DNA from: Mycobacterium sp. SMC-4
GTDB taxonomy: Bacteria; Actinomycetota; Actinomycetes; Mycobacteriales; Mycobacteriaceae
Direction of reading: 5' to 3'
NCBI RefSeq assembly: GCF_025263265.1
Contig: NZ_CP079869.1
Coordinates: 1,116,001-1,180,000, forward strand
Length of the DNA stretch: 64,000 nt
A program made the translations under genes and the position numbers. The notes below the pieces were generated by a model. It was not told the DNA's origin. It did no database searches and saw nothing but the letters and a program-made list of their open reading frames with translations. Shown here one piece after another: positions 36,301 to 44,571 of the stretch. Positions within the stretch are counted from its first letter, which is position 1, and every line of letters begins with the position of its first letter.

Positions 36301-37774
36301 CATCCCGGCGCCGGCCGGACACCTGGTCCTCGGTCGACTCGACCTGCCAGAGCATCAGCAACAACCGGTGGCGACTTACGAACCAGACCAAGGCAATCTC
36401 GCCATTGTCGGTACCAGCGGTTCGGGCAAGTCGACAGTGCTCCGAACACTCGCGATCTCGGCGGCGTTGACAGCGGAGGGCCCAACACATGTATACGGAT
36501 TCGACTTCTCGTCGGGCAGCTTGCGAATGCTCGAGGCACTTCCACATGTCGCGGCCATTGTCGACGGAGAGGACGATGAGCGGATTGGCCGAGTATTACG
36601 CAGGTTGGTCGGCATCCTGGATGACCGCGCACGAAAGTTTACTAGCGCCAACGTATCCGACCTCACCGGATACCGAAAGGGTGTGGATCCCAGTGAGCCG
36701 CGGATTCTGCTTCTCGTCGACGGTGTAGGCGCCTTCCGCGATGCCTACGAGCACGTAGGGCATTCTTCGCATTTTGCGATGTTCAACCAGGTCGTCAGCG
36801 AGGGACGAAGGTTGGGGGTGCACGTCGTGCTAGCCGCCGACCGACCGGGTGCGCTGTCGACGTCGTTGGCGTCGCTGATGCAGCGTCGTCTGACTCTGCG
36901 ACTGGCCTCAGACGAGGATTACCTGTTGACAGGTGAACCGCACGACATCCTGTCGGCGAACTCCCCGCCTGGCCGGGGCATCATCGCCGGCAACGAGGTC
37001 CAGGTCGCTGTATTCGGCGGAGACGACAGTGTGGGCGGGCAGGCCAAGGCGATCGCGGACCTGGCAGAACGCATGCGCACGAGGGGATTTGTCAGCCCCG
37101 AACCCGTTCAACGCCTGACCGATCACATCGATCTGGACGCCCTGCCGGCGACGGTGGGCGGGATTCCCACAATCGGAATCGCCGACGAAAGCCTGCAACC
37201 GGTGGGTATTCGGCCGCAAGGTCTGCTGATGCTCACCGGACCACCTGGCAGCGGCCGTACGACTGCACTTGTCACCCTGGCGCAGTCAGTGCGCAGGGTC
37301 AGCCCGCATACCCACATTGTTCATCTGGCTCCAGCATATTCGGCGATAGCCAAGCATGAGGTGTTCACCAACAGTGCGACCGGTGGTAGGGAAGTCACGG
37401 ATCTGATTGGACGGTTGATGTCCAGTGCGGACTCGGGCGCCGACAATCTGATGTTGGTCGTCGAGTCCATTACCGAGTTCACTGGATCCGAAGCCGAGAT
37501 GGAACTCGCAGCGCTGATCAAATCTCTTTCTGCCAGCAGAGCATTCATTGTCGGCGAGTCGGAAGTGTCGACGTGGGGGCAGGCTTGGACACTAGCGCAA
37601 CCATTCAAGTCCGGACGTCGCGGGTTGCTACTGTCGCCCAACGGAGTTGAGGCCGATTCACTTCTCAACACCCCGATCGGCATCATCCGGCGACATGATT
37701 TCCCGCCCGGTCGTGGCGTGTTGATAGAGAAGGGCAAGGGGGTGTGGGTCCAGGTCGCTCAGCCAATCTTCTGA
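33341..37774 (+). CDS. Type VII secretion ATPase, ubiquitin-like / FHA / triple FtsK-SpoIIIE (EssC/EccC-like)
   Basis: The 1477-aa protein is the motor of a WXG100 export system. Residues 1-90 look ubiquitin-like (TASVGDLATAL, LDPTRSLIESGMRSGSMVSL). About 105-195 is an FHA domain, with GRGPRSD and DVHAAI as the phosphopeptide-binding core. About 240-280 are two TMs. Then come three ATPase modules: module 1 with Walker A GGTTGSGKSE (about 703) and Walker B LVIIVDEFA; module 2 with GTSGSGKST (about 1025) and ILLLVDG; module 3 with a worn GPPGSGRTT (about 1300) and LMLVVES. FHA at the N-terminus is a feature of Firmicutes EssC, not of mycobacterial EccC. EccB, EccD, EccE and mycosin genes are missing nearby. 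Confidence 0.93.
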   Translation: MQLKLILRRDDGSRAQVAVTADATASVGDLATALATGDPDSRSMRVQGGLTLKLEQVAFDNALQGRALDPTRSLIESGMRSGSMVSLAAAPPGVSRTRRGRSVAVLRVLEGPDVGREFSLAPGNSVIGRGPRSDVQLRDPQIVDVHAAISVGESIEISNLAGPTGVQIGGRPVQRAVVGSSDVVVLGATSVAILHTVRSGAGQADSVAIEFNRSPRVVARFGKRVLAAPKPPKPPEPAHFPVVSMVLPLVLGLGLFAVTRSLLSVVFIALSPLLMLGMYFDTRFQAKKRYAADVRRFAESLRHLAADLTTAQQVERAVRRGETPALSEVVEAIHRLGPLLWTHRPEHPEFLTLRIGLGDSPSRCSVELSRDGDAEPEYVKQLTDLCEQFALISDVPVVADLRECGAFGVCGPRGVVDGVARGVILQLIALHSPSELTITAFASQQSRTSWEWLEWLPHAGSVYSPLSGNHLTDSANGGIALLSRLEDLVKARVGDNSPGPASTFGVITDDSTATDTRAPLVLPAVVVLVDDTAPIDRSRLSRLAEHGAAVGVHVIWVATQVTSLPAACRTFVLIENAQSGSTVGEVRHGRHTFPVACDAIDVADARQVALLLAPVVDVGAAVEDDTDLPRSVSYLSLSGTGIASDPSVVSRLWISNESVTPRDGSSKKPTSKPAALGALVGSTGLQDFYLDLREHGPHALVGGTTGSGKSEFLQSWMLGMATANSPDRLTFLLVDYKGGTAFAECAQLPHTVGLVTDLSPHLVRRALTSLRAEIKRREELLNVKRVKDLVSLEQTGDPETPPALVIIVDEFAALATEIPEFVDGVIDVAQRGRSLGLHLILATQRPAGVIKDNLRANTNLRIALRLNDVDDSLDVVGDPLAAHFAPEIPGRAVAKTGPGRLTTFQAGYVGGWTGDQPDSAPIDIWEFVFGRRRPWNTQVANAARPAAGPNDISRIVSNVVSASDQLRIPAPRRPWLPPLLSTYALESIPAPAGHLVLGRLDLPEHQQQPVATYEPDQGNLAIVGTSGSGKSTVLRTLAISAALTAEGPTHVYGFDFSSGSLRMLEALPHVAAIVDGEDDERIGRVLRRLVGILDDRARKFTSANVSDLTGYRKGVDPSEPRILLLVDGVGAFRDAYEHVGHSSHFAMFNQVVSEGRRLGVHVVLAADRPGALSTSLASLMQRRLTLRLASDEDYLLTGEPHDILSANSPPGRGIIAGNEVQVAVFGGDDSVGGQAKAIADLAERMRTRGFVSPEPVQRLTDHIDLDALPATVGGIPTIGIADESLQPVGIRPQGLLMLTGPPGSGRTTALVTLAQSVRRVSPHTHIVHLAPAYSAIAKHEVFTNSATGGREVTDLIGRLMSSADSGADNLMLVVESITEFTGSEAEMELAALIKSLSASRAFIVGESEVSTWGQAWTLAQPFKSGRRGLLLSPNGVEADSLLNTPIGIIRRHDFPPGRGVLIEKGKGVWVQVAQPIF

Positions 37775-37816
37775 TAAGCCATACAACATCATTCATCCAG
37801 AGAAAGCAGAAATATC

Positions 37817-38083
37817 ATGGCAATGGTCGGTGCAGACGTTGAACAGCTCAACCAACTCGCTGCTCAGCTCAACAACAAGGCGAATGAGATCCAGAATGTC
37901 ATCTCGCAACTGACGTCGGCGATCAATTCGGTCGAATGGCGAGGTAATGATGCGAACCGGTTTCGTTCCGACTGGCAGGGCCAGTATGTCGGGCAACTCA
38001 AGACGGTCGTGAGTGCGTTGCAGACGGCATCGCAGAATGCCAAGCGGAATGCTCAGGAGCAGCAGCAGGCGTCCGGTACGTAA
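37817..38083 (+). CDS. WXG100 protein (small ESX-like secretion substrate)
   Basis: The 88-aa protein has the EsxA/EsxB size and helical-hairpin pattern: GADVEQLNQLAAQLNNKANEIQ, the turn W-R-G in SVEWRGNDA, then FRSDWQGQYVGQLKTVVSALQ. A Y-x-x-x-[DE] export tag is not visible at its C-terminus. It follows the ATPase gene by 42 bp and is probably the structural or co-secreted WXG100 of this system. It likely pairs with the WXG100 head of the next gene. Confidence 0.92.
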   Translation: MAMVGADVEQLNQLAAQLNNKANEIQNVISQLTSAINSVEWRGNDANRFRSDWQGQYVGQLKTVVSALQTASQNAKRNAQEQQQASGT

Positions 38084-38090
38084 CTAGCGG

Positions 38091-39089
38091 ATGGCCATGG
38101 AAGGGGCTGACGTCGCGCAGTTGCGCACGTTGGCGTCACAGTTGACCAAGGGTGCAGAACAGCTGGACTCCGCGTCCAAAGGTCTGCATTCTCTGGTCAA
38201 CAGCATGCAGTGGCGTGGGGCGGATGCGCAGCGTTTCCGATCCGAGTGGAACGGTGCCTCCGTCCACGCACTGTCGAGAGCCGCATCAGCGCTGCGTGAT
38301 GCGGAGAAAGTGATTCGCCGCAACGCCGACGAGCAGGAGAATGCTAGCAGCGGGAAGTCAGCTGGCGCCGCGGAGATGTTTCGGCGGCTGAGGAACAATC
38401 AGAAGAACGATTATGGCGAATCAACCTGCGACGCAGATGGAGTTCGAATTGAGAGCGTCGTAGGCCCCGATGGCAAGACGCGATTGATCGTTTACTTCAA
38501 GGGGCAGGGCAGTGCCGATGGTCGGGATTTTGGTCGGTCCGCTGCCCTGGCGACGGGCGTGCTCAACGTTGATCCAAGCATCACCCGTCAAATCGACGAA
38601 GCACTCGCCAAGCTACCGGACGGCAAGAACACCGAAGTCATGCTCGTCGGCTTCAGCCAAGGCGGGATGGATGCCCAGAACATTGCCGCGTCGGGAAAGT
38701 ACAACGTGACGACCCTGATGACGTATGGGACGCCGATCATCCGCGCTGATGATCCGAAGATCGCGACGGTGCATATTCGAGCCGAGGGGGATCCGGTCCC
38801 GGCAGGTGGGGAGGTCGTCGCAGCTGGTGCTCGAACGATCACAAATCCTCTGGGCCGAGTCCTTCCGAAGCAATTGCTGCCCCTGTTGTTCGTAGCCGAG
38901 CTGGTGGCTCCCCGCAGCGACAACGTCTTCACCTTCGATTCGCCGAACGACGGAACATTCATGGACGTTCACGAACAGGGTTATCCGGACGCGGCCGCAG
39001 CGTTCGACAAAGCCAACGACAGCCGTTTTGCTGATGTGAAGGACAATATGAAGAAGTTCGAGGGCACGGTTTCCGTTGTCTCCGAATGA
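38091..39089 (+). CDS. WXG100 - alpha/beta-hydrolase fusion (putative secreted lipase/esterase effector)
   Basis: Residues 1-90 repeat the WXG100 pattern (GADVAQLRTLASQLTKGAEQL, W-R-G in SMQWRGADA, FRSEWNG). Residues 110-320 form an alpha/beta-hydrolase: RLIVYFKGQG, the nucleophile elbow GFSQGG (Ser at about 188), TYGTPIIRADD, an Asp in RAEGDPVP, and a candidate catalytic His in DVHEQGYP. The fusion places an enzyme behind an export head, the build of type VII effectors. The substrate is unknown; lipid or ester is the usual choice for this fold. It begins 7 bp after the small WXG100 gene and overlaps the next gene by 14 bp. Confidence 0.88.
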   Translation: MAMEGADVAQLRTLASQLTKGAEQLDSASKGLHSLVNSMQWRGADAQRFRSEWNGASVHALSRAASALRDAEKVIRRNADEQENASSGKSAGAAEMFRRLRNNQKNDYGESTCDADGVRIESVVGPDGKTRLIVYFKGQGSADGRDFGRSAALATGVLNVDPSITRQIDEALAKLPDGKNTEVMLVGFSQGGMDAQNIAASGKYNVTTLMTYGTPIIRADDPKIATVHIRAEGDPVPAGGEVVAAGARTITNPLGRVLPKQLLPLLFVAELVAPRSDNVFTFDSPNDGTFMDVHEQGYPDAAAAFDKANDSRFADVKDNMKKFEGTVSVVSE

Positions 39090-39996
39090 CCCAGGGGTCG
39101 GCTGGGTGGATCCGAACTCGCCTGACGCTGCGGACCCTCGGTCGGACAGGGTTCTCATCCTTTCTGGTGTGGCCCTCATCGTCATCGTTCTGCTCGCATT
39201 CGTCGGGGTCGTCCTGGCCAACAAGGGCGGCTTGATCGGCGGCACCGGGACCGATGAGCATGGCCAGGTCACTTTGATCCCGATCAACGCTGCCGGTGAC
39301 GACTCCTTCATGCCGTCGGTGGTCGTCGCGCCGATAGAGATCACCGACAACGTCGCAACCGACATCGATTCCTTCGTCACACAATTGCCTCGCTCGGCGG
39401 TGCGCGGGGCGCGGGTTGTGCCTGGAACCCAGCAAGGGCTGTATGGCGCCACCGGTGAGGCAGTTGAGTGCGACGTCTCGGCGGCCGCCAACTATCTCGA
39501 TGCGCGTCGGGACCGGTCAGTGCAGTGGGCCCAGGCGATCAACGTCGCAGCAGAGAGGATTCCCTATTATCTCAACACCCTGACTCCGGCGGTGTTGACC
39601 GCCGACACCTGGGTCACGGCGTTTGCCCCCGGTGAAGGACACCCAGCGTCGCGCCAAGCGGTACTGCAGGCAGGTAATGCAGTGCTGATCGATCAGGTCG
39701 GTGTACCGAGGATGCACTGTGCAACCGGCAATCCGCTCGGCCCGCCTGCCAACGTCAACCTGGCCTCGTTGGCTGTGAATGGCAAACGGTGGCAAGGTTT
39801 CGATCAGCAAGGCGTGATTGCGATCGCGTATTCAGGCGGAGGAAGTGAAGCGCCTGTCGTCGACGAGTTCGTCCTTCGCAATCTCAGCACCGGGGAGGTC
39901 ATCACCCGTCCCGCAGGCAAGACCATAGACATCGGAGTGGACCCCACCGGCTGGTCGCCTGATCCGGCTGCGATGAATGTGCCACCCGCTTCCTGA
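39076..39996 (+). CDS. Single-TM membrane protein with DUF6777-like external domain
   Basis: TTG 39076 lies inside the end of the hydrolase gene. The 306-aa protein has a short cytoplasmic head, a TM (VLILSGVALIVIVLLAFVGVVLA, described at about residues 26-48) and an external domain. The domain contains ARVVPGTQQGLYG, YYLNTLTPAVLTADTWVT, LQAGNAVLIDQVGVPRMHCATGNPL and a C-terminal Pro/Ser tail. These features match the actinobacterial DUF6777 domain, of unknown function. As the last gene of the secretion operon it may be an external receptor or immunity factor for the hydrolase, or part of the channel. Confidence 0.8.
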   Translation: MSPNDPGVGWVDPNSPDAADPRSDRVLILSGVALIVIVLLAFVGVVLANKGGLIGGTGTDEHGQVTLIPINAAGDDSFMPSVVVAPIEITDNVATDIDSFVTQLPRSAVRGARVVPGTQQGLYGATGEAVECDVSAAANYLDARRDRSVQWAQAINVAAERIPYYLNTLTPAVLTADTWVTAFAPGEGHPASRQAVLQAGNAVLIDQVGVPRMHCATGNPLGPPANVNLASLAVNGKRWQGFDQQGVIAIAYSGGGSEAPVVDEFVLRNLSTGEVITRPAGKTIDIGVDPTGWSPDPAAMNVPPAS

Positions 39997-40015
39997 GGGG
40001 CATCGACGTAAATGC

Positions 40016-41296
40016 TCAGAGTGTCGACGCACCGCTGAGCAGTGCCCAAACAATGAATACGGCGAGCAGTACGACGACGAGCACGACGGCTGCGAGCACG
40101 GTCAGATAAGTACGCTGACTCAATCCGAAGATGGTGGCCGGTGGAGGCTTGGACGCAGTGGGTGGCCTCCTGTCGCCCGGGGATGAGACTGGCACCGAGG
40201 CGCGTGAGATGCTCTGCTGCGATCTACTTGCCGTTCGACTCCATTTCTGATGCTCTCTGCGGGCGGCGCGTTCGTCCTCGATAGTGCACCACGGGCAGAC
40301 CGCGCATCCGACCGGAACCTGGTGTATCGCCTGAACGCAGTGTGTCAGTTGGATTCTCGTCAGCGCACGGCGCCATTCGGTGGCTGTGGGCCGTAGCGTC
40401 GGGTTTGTCGCTCCGCCGCTGAAAGCGCGGACAAACAACTGCTGGATATCGGTGGGCAAGAAAGCCAACGGCGGGGCCACCGGGTGGGTGTGCAACCGCG
40501 AGTTAGGTCCACCCGCCCAATCACCAGATCGCGCTAGGGACAGGGCATCGGGCTGCGGGCCTTCGCCGACCCATCGTCCTCGCAGAAAGGGGTGGTTTCC
40601 GGCCATCAGCAGCTGGTGGATGTGTACGGCGAGGGCGAACAAATCCGACGGCTTCTCGCGCATCTGCTCGCGTAGATTCAGACCGCTGAGTTCGGGTGCT
40701 GTGAACTCTGGGCGTCCGACCGGGCAGAGATACCGACGTCCAGCACGATCAGTGAATTGCATGGAGTCACAGTCGACGAGCGTCACCCGGGTCGTGTCTG
40801 CGACGAGAATATTGCGTTCTTGAAAGTCGCCGATCACGGCCTCAACGCGGTGTACCGACTCCACTGCTAGGCACAAGTTGGCAGCGACGTTGACGAGGTG
40901 CCCCCAGGTGGCATGGCGCGTCCATTGCGGGGCCGAGGGCATCGGGTCGATCCGGTTGGACGGGTTGCTCATCGTATGCAGTTCGACGGCGGTACTGGTA
41001 TCGATCCTCGGCATGACGAAGCCGACAGGCCGGGAACCGTCGAGCAACAATTGCTGGGGCCAGGTCAACACGATGAATCCGTCGGGCTGAATTGCACCTG
41101 GTGGCGGCGAGTCGACCATGGCGGCAACTTTGTCGAGTTTTTGGGAAAGTCCGCCGAGTCCGGCATGAAATACCTTGGCGGCTAGATCAGGTCGGCCGCG
41201 AACAGCATGCACTGTACCTTCACCGGTAGCGCCCGCCAAAGGCGGTCCTAGATGGAGAGGTGAGCCATCGGATAGCCACAGCGCATTGTCACCCAT
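40016..41296 (-). CDS. YegI-like Ser/Thr kinase of the TerY-P triad (K3), C-terminal TM
   Basis: The 426-aa kinase shows Lys in AAKVFH, IGDFQERNILV with the catalytic Asp and Asn, and VDCDSMQF in place of DFG. A zinc-ribbon position follows, in which only CPWC is well kept and the first half is CVQAIH instead of CPHGH. A basic linker and one TM at the very end (LTVLAAVVLVVVLLAVFIVW) complete it, so unlike K1, K2 and K4 it has almost no external domain. Its ATG overlaps the PP2C stop by 8 bp. It probably serves as the core kinase whose output the phosphatase, VWA protein and FHA-ATPase share. Confidence 0.9.
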   Translation of the reverse strand: MGDNALWLSDGSPLHLGPPLAGATGEGTVHAVRGRPDLAAKVFHAGLGGLSQKLDKVAAMVDSPPPGAIQPDGFIVLTWPQQLLLDGSRPVGFVMPRIDTSTAVELHTMSNPSNRIDPMPSAPQWTRHATWGHLVNVAANLCLAVESVHRVEAVIGDFQERNILVADTTRVTLVDCDSMQFTDRAGRRYLCPVGRPEFTAPELSGLNLREQMREKPSDLFALAVHIHQLLMAGNHPFLRGRWVGEGPQPDALSLARSGDWAGGPNSRLHTHPVAPPLAFLPTDIQQLFVRAFSGGATNPTLRPTATEWRRALTRIQLTHCVQAIHQVPVGCAVCPWCTIEDERAARREHQKWSRTASRSQQSISRASVPVSSPGDRRPPTASKPPPATIFGLSQRTYLTVLAAVVLVVVLLAVFIVWALLSGASTL

Positions 41297-42170
41297 GGGC
41301 TGAATGGTGCGTCCGGGTGTGGGGAACTTTGGGTGCCGGAGAACCGACGATCGTTGTCGTCACCGGACGTGCGGACGGAAAGAACTCGTCTGTCTCCCAG
41401 CGCAATGCCGAAAGCACCATAGTCTTGTCATCACCGGTCTGGTCATCGGCGATGTCACGAAGCAGCGCGGCGAAATGTGCTGAACTGGTTCCCGCTCGCA
41501 CATGGCGCCACGATCCTCGAAAGAACGGTTCGTAGGCTTCACCGGTCGTGATGTCGGTGATCTTGTAACTCATCCCGTCCGTACTGAGCGCGAACGCTGT
41601 CACACCGGTGAGCGTCTCGGTTCGAAACGCTGACGCAAAGGCGTCTTCGGACTGGAGGAACCACGTTGCATTTGCGTAATCGGTCTTCGCCTCAATGAGC
41701 GTTGTGCTGATTCCGCGATCTGTCTCTACGGCGATGACGCCGTCACCGATCTGGCCGAAGACGGCGCGCCGTCGATCAGCGACGACAACGCTCAAGGTCG
41801 TCGACAGCAGCGGCAGTTCCAGCTTCATGGCCTCAGCACGGCGGCGGACGCGATCCAGCGCGCATTCGAACAGCCATCGCATCTGCGCCGGATGACCGGC
41901 GGGGTCGGTGACGAAGTCACGTCTGAACTGCGCGCGCAGCGCATCGCGTACCACGCTCTGGCAGGCCGTATAGGAGCCCCACGCCGAAGTGCCGCTCACT
42001 GAACCTGCCCCGTCAGCGACAGCCGCTACGACGAGGCCACCCGAGATGCCGTAACGGTAAGCGTCGTCGCAACCCAGGCCGCGGCGGTGATGCATATCGC
42101 CGACGACGGAGGCGCCGCACATGGCCCATTCCCAGCTGCCTGGGCGTTCGTCGCTCGTGGGGGTGCTCAC
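41289..42170 (-). CDS. PP2C-type Ser/Thr phosphatase (YegK-like)
   Basis: GTG 42170 overlaps the stop of the VWA gene as GTGA, so I prefer it to the TTG at 42182. The 293-aa protein has the metal-binding PP2C motifs in order: GCDDAYR, VVAAVADGAGS, VFGQIGDG, ALSTDGM and DDKTMVLSAL. No TM or regulatory extension is present. It is the phosphatase of the kinase/phosphatase/VWA triad and should reverse phosphorylation by K3 and perhaps K1, K2 and K4. Confidence 0.9.
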   Translation of the reverse strand: MSTPTSDERPGSWEWAMCGASVVGDMHHRRGLGCDDAYRYGISGGLVVAAVADGAGSVSGTSAWGSYTACQSVVRDALRAQFRRDFVTDPAGHPAQMRWLFECALDRVRRRAEAMKLELPLLSTTLSVVVADRRRAVFGQIGDGVIAVETDRGISTTLIEAKTDYANATWFLQSEDAFASAFRTETLTGVTAFALSTDGMSYKITDITTGEAYEPFFRGSWRHVRAGTSSAHFAALLRDIADDQTGDDKTMVLSALRWETDEFFPSARPVTTTIVGSPAPKVPHTRTHHSAHG

Positions 42171-42868
42171 GCTTTGGCCCAACCGGCGATGGACGGCAGT
42201 TGAATGTGCTCACCCATACCGCCGAGATCTTCGTCAGTATGGGCGTGCTCCGAGGAGTGTGAGACGTTCGTCAGCGAGGCAGATAGCCACTCGAACAGTT
42301 CCTCGAACTTCAACCCGTCCAATGGGGCCGGGCTACGCTGTGTCGAAAGCCGGCTCAATTCCTGGTAGTCCACTTTGGGTCCCGCGCCGACAGCGAAAAC
42401 TGTTACGCTGCGGCTTGTCTCGGCTTGATTGAGTCGTTCGACGGCAGCGTCGAATCCCTCGATGTTCGGCCTTCCATCGGTGATCACCAGAATCCACGGC
42501 CGGTAGTACTGCAATCCGGCGTTCTTGTAGGCATTCTTGCGGTCCTCAATGATGTCGAGTGCCAAGTGGATTCCCGCCGCGAGGTTGGTGGTACCACCAA
42601 CCGAAAACCGCGGTGGTTGGAGATTGCGGGCCTCCTGCATCGGCACCAGCACGGTGGCGGCAGTACCGAAGGTGACGACCGCAACCTCAACCCGCTTGCT
42701 GGCCAGCGACTCGTTGTGTAGGTAACGTGTGAAGTGCGCGAAGCCGCGCTCTAGAGCGGCGATAGGCGCACCCTCCATTGACCCGGACACGTCGATCAGG
42801 GCGACGCAAGCAACTCTCGGGTCGGGGTTGGTGTCGTTGAGCTCGACCGACCATCCCCATTCGGTCAC
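42167..42868 (-). CDS. VWA-domain protein (TerY/YegL-like)
   Basis: The 233-aa protein is essentially one von Willebrand A domain with a full MIDAS: D-V-S-G-S-M at about residue 26, the Thr in GGTTNLAAG, and the Asp in LVITDGRPN. It has no signal peptide, so it works in the cytoplasm. TerY/YegL proteins sit with a PP2C and a kinase in TerY-P triads, as here. The VWA domain probably holds a metal-dependent protein contact, perhaps with a phosphorylated partner. The start is GTG 42868. Confidence 0.9.
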   Translation of the reverse strand: MTEWGWSVELNDTNPDPRVACVALIDVSGSMEGAPIAALERGFAHFTRYLHNESLASKRVEVAVVTFGTAATVLVPMQEARNLQPPRFSVGGTTNLAAGIHLALDIIEDRKNAYKNAGLQYYRPWILVITDGRPNIEGFDAAVERLNQAETSRSVTVFAVGAGPKVDYQELSRLSTQRSPAPLDGLKFEELFEWLSASLTNVSHSSEHAHTDEDLGGMGEHIQLPSIAGWAKA

Positions 42869-42930
42869 CGGCAGACCTCTTTCATTCTTGGGCGCAGAGG
42901 ACTGCGAAATCTTTTCACCGGTAGACCTGT

Positions 42931-44559
42931 TCAGCGGTCGCGTGTATGTGGTTCCTGGGAATCGACACGCCGGTGATCGCCATAGGTGGTGCCAGCGGCA
43001 AATCGCTGAGTCGATTCGGCAAGGACCTCACTTGCTCGGTCTCTAGGCGCGGCTGCATCTTTCGAGGGGAGGCCGGGTGGCTCGGCCTGTCCGGCGGGCA
43101 CGGCGATCGTCGGCTTAGCGGCAGGCGCTGCCCACATGTCGTTCGGTGGCACGGTGTGGTCGCTGGGTGGAGGTTGGGCTGTCGTTACGGTCGGCGACGG
43201 GTTCAAAGGTTTGTGGCGCGCGGTTGGCGAACCGGAGCGGCTCAGGAAGATGACAGCGGCGACGACCAGCGTCAGCGCGGCAATGGACAACGCGACATCG
43301 AAGAGGCCGGTGATCTGTTGAGCCAGGGTGTTGCCGTACACCTCGTTGATGTCAGTGGGATTGAAGGGGCGTACGCGCGGCACGAGTGCGACCCCGAGCA
43401 CCAAACGGCAGATGAGCCCGACCATCACGACACCGAGCAGGATGACCAGCACCGGCCGCATGCCGGTCTTTGTCGAGGTGTTGACGAAGATCCAGAGCGC
43501 GAGCACGGCAACCAACAGGTCCGCAGCCATGAGTGCGGTGGCGTTGTACGGCGGGGTGGGAAGATCGAGCACAGCGCTGGTCAGCACGTCCGAAATCCGC
43601 ATCAGGGCGGTTCCCCCGCACCATACAGCGACCAGCAGAAGCACCTTTCGCAGCGCTGCGGTCCATTCGCCGAATGCAGCCCGGCGAAGACTCGCTGTGA
43701 GTACGAATGTCCCCACGAGCGCGGCAGTGACAGTCCAGGCGAGGAAGCCCTCGTAGCCGACGCCGGCGGTTGATGTGCTCTGCGAGATGCCGTGGAATGC
43801 GTCGAGTTCGCGGCCAGCCGGCAGCATCCATACCAGAGTTCCGGCGACCAGCACCGAAGCTGCTATGAGCACGGCGGCCAAGCTGCCACCTGGTGCGGCG
43901 GCGAAAATCCACCGCGCCACGATGATCAGCGGGAGTAGCGCTACAACCGCATACAGCAGCGCGGTGAGTGCGACTGTTGCGTTCTGGGCGCCGATGTCGG
44001 GCTCGCCCAGCCCTGGAAGGACGAACCGCGTCCGCTGGTAGAGCGTGTATACGACCGCCACTGCGCCCAGGGCCAGTAGTACAGCCGTTGCAATGCGGAC
44101 CCACTTCATGCGTTGCGGTGCTGGCTGCTTTGCTGCGCTCGCATACATCGGCTGTGCCGCAAGCAGAGCGCCGACGAGACCAAGGTAGGCGCCGGGACCG
44201 ATCCCGGGGGGCACCTCCACCGACGACCCTGTGGCGAACGACTGGACGACCGCATAGATCGCATAGCCCGTGGCCATCACCAGGTAGGGAACGTTGAGTA
44301 GCAACCGCGCCCGGTTGACGGCGGTGTGATCGGCATTCTCGGTTTGCGTGCTCAACGGGCCGACATGTGTCAGCGCCAGCCCGGTCAGCGAGAGCAGGGT
44401 CGCGAGGACAAGAAGCGACAGTAGAGCGCCGGGGATGCCAATCGTGATACCCACCCGCAGATTCCAGGGCAGTAGCAGTCCGAGGACGAGCAGGCCAAGG
44501 GCAACGATGTCCCGAATGGCGTTGACCCGTATGGGCCGGTGCGTCACTGCGTCAGTCAA
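42931..44559 (-). CDS. Polytopic membrane protein with C-terminal FAAGTTYGD motif
   Basis: TTG 44559 follows AGGGG. The 542-aa protein has about eleven or twelve TMs up to residue 410, then a ~110-aa Pro/Ala-rich cytoplasmic tail ending STQRFAAGTTYGDHRR. That tail motif matches the N-terminal motif of the protein at 374-1150 (FGAGTTYGG), placing the same Thr pair on the cytoplasmic side. I assign it to the mycobacterial DUF7937-type membrane proteins with moderate certainty. It may form the membrane channel or scaffold of the system, since no classical EccB/D/E is encoded. It lies 12 bp after the DUF7159-like gene. Confidence 0.75.
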   Translation of the reverse strand: MTDAVTHRPIRVNAIRDIVALGLLVLGLLLPWNLRVGITIGIPGALLSLLVLATLLSLTGLALTHVGPLSTQTENADHTAVNRARLLLNVPYLVMATGYAIYAVVQSFATGSSVEVPPGIGPGAYLGLVGALLAAQPMYASAAKQPAPQRMKWVRIATAVLLALGAVAVVYTLYQRTRFVLPGLGEPDIGAQNATVALTALLYAVVALLPLIIVARWIFAAAPGGSLAAVLIAASVLVAGTLVWMLPAGRELDAFHGISQSTSTAGVGYEGFLAWTVTAALVGTFVLTASLRRAAFGEWTAALRKVLLLVAVWCGGTALMRISDVLTSAVLDLPTPPYNATALMAADLLVAVLALWIFVNTSTKTGMRPVLVILLGVVMVGLICRLVLGVALVPRVRPFNPTDINEVYGNTLAQQITGLFDVALSIAALTLVVAAVIFLSRSGSPTARHKPLNPSPTVTTAQPPPSDHTVPPNDMWAAPAAKPTIAVPAGQAEPPGLPSKDAAAPRDRASEVLAESTQRFAAGTTYGDHRRVDSQEPHTRDR

Positions 44560-44571
44560 GGCGGACCCCTG

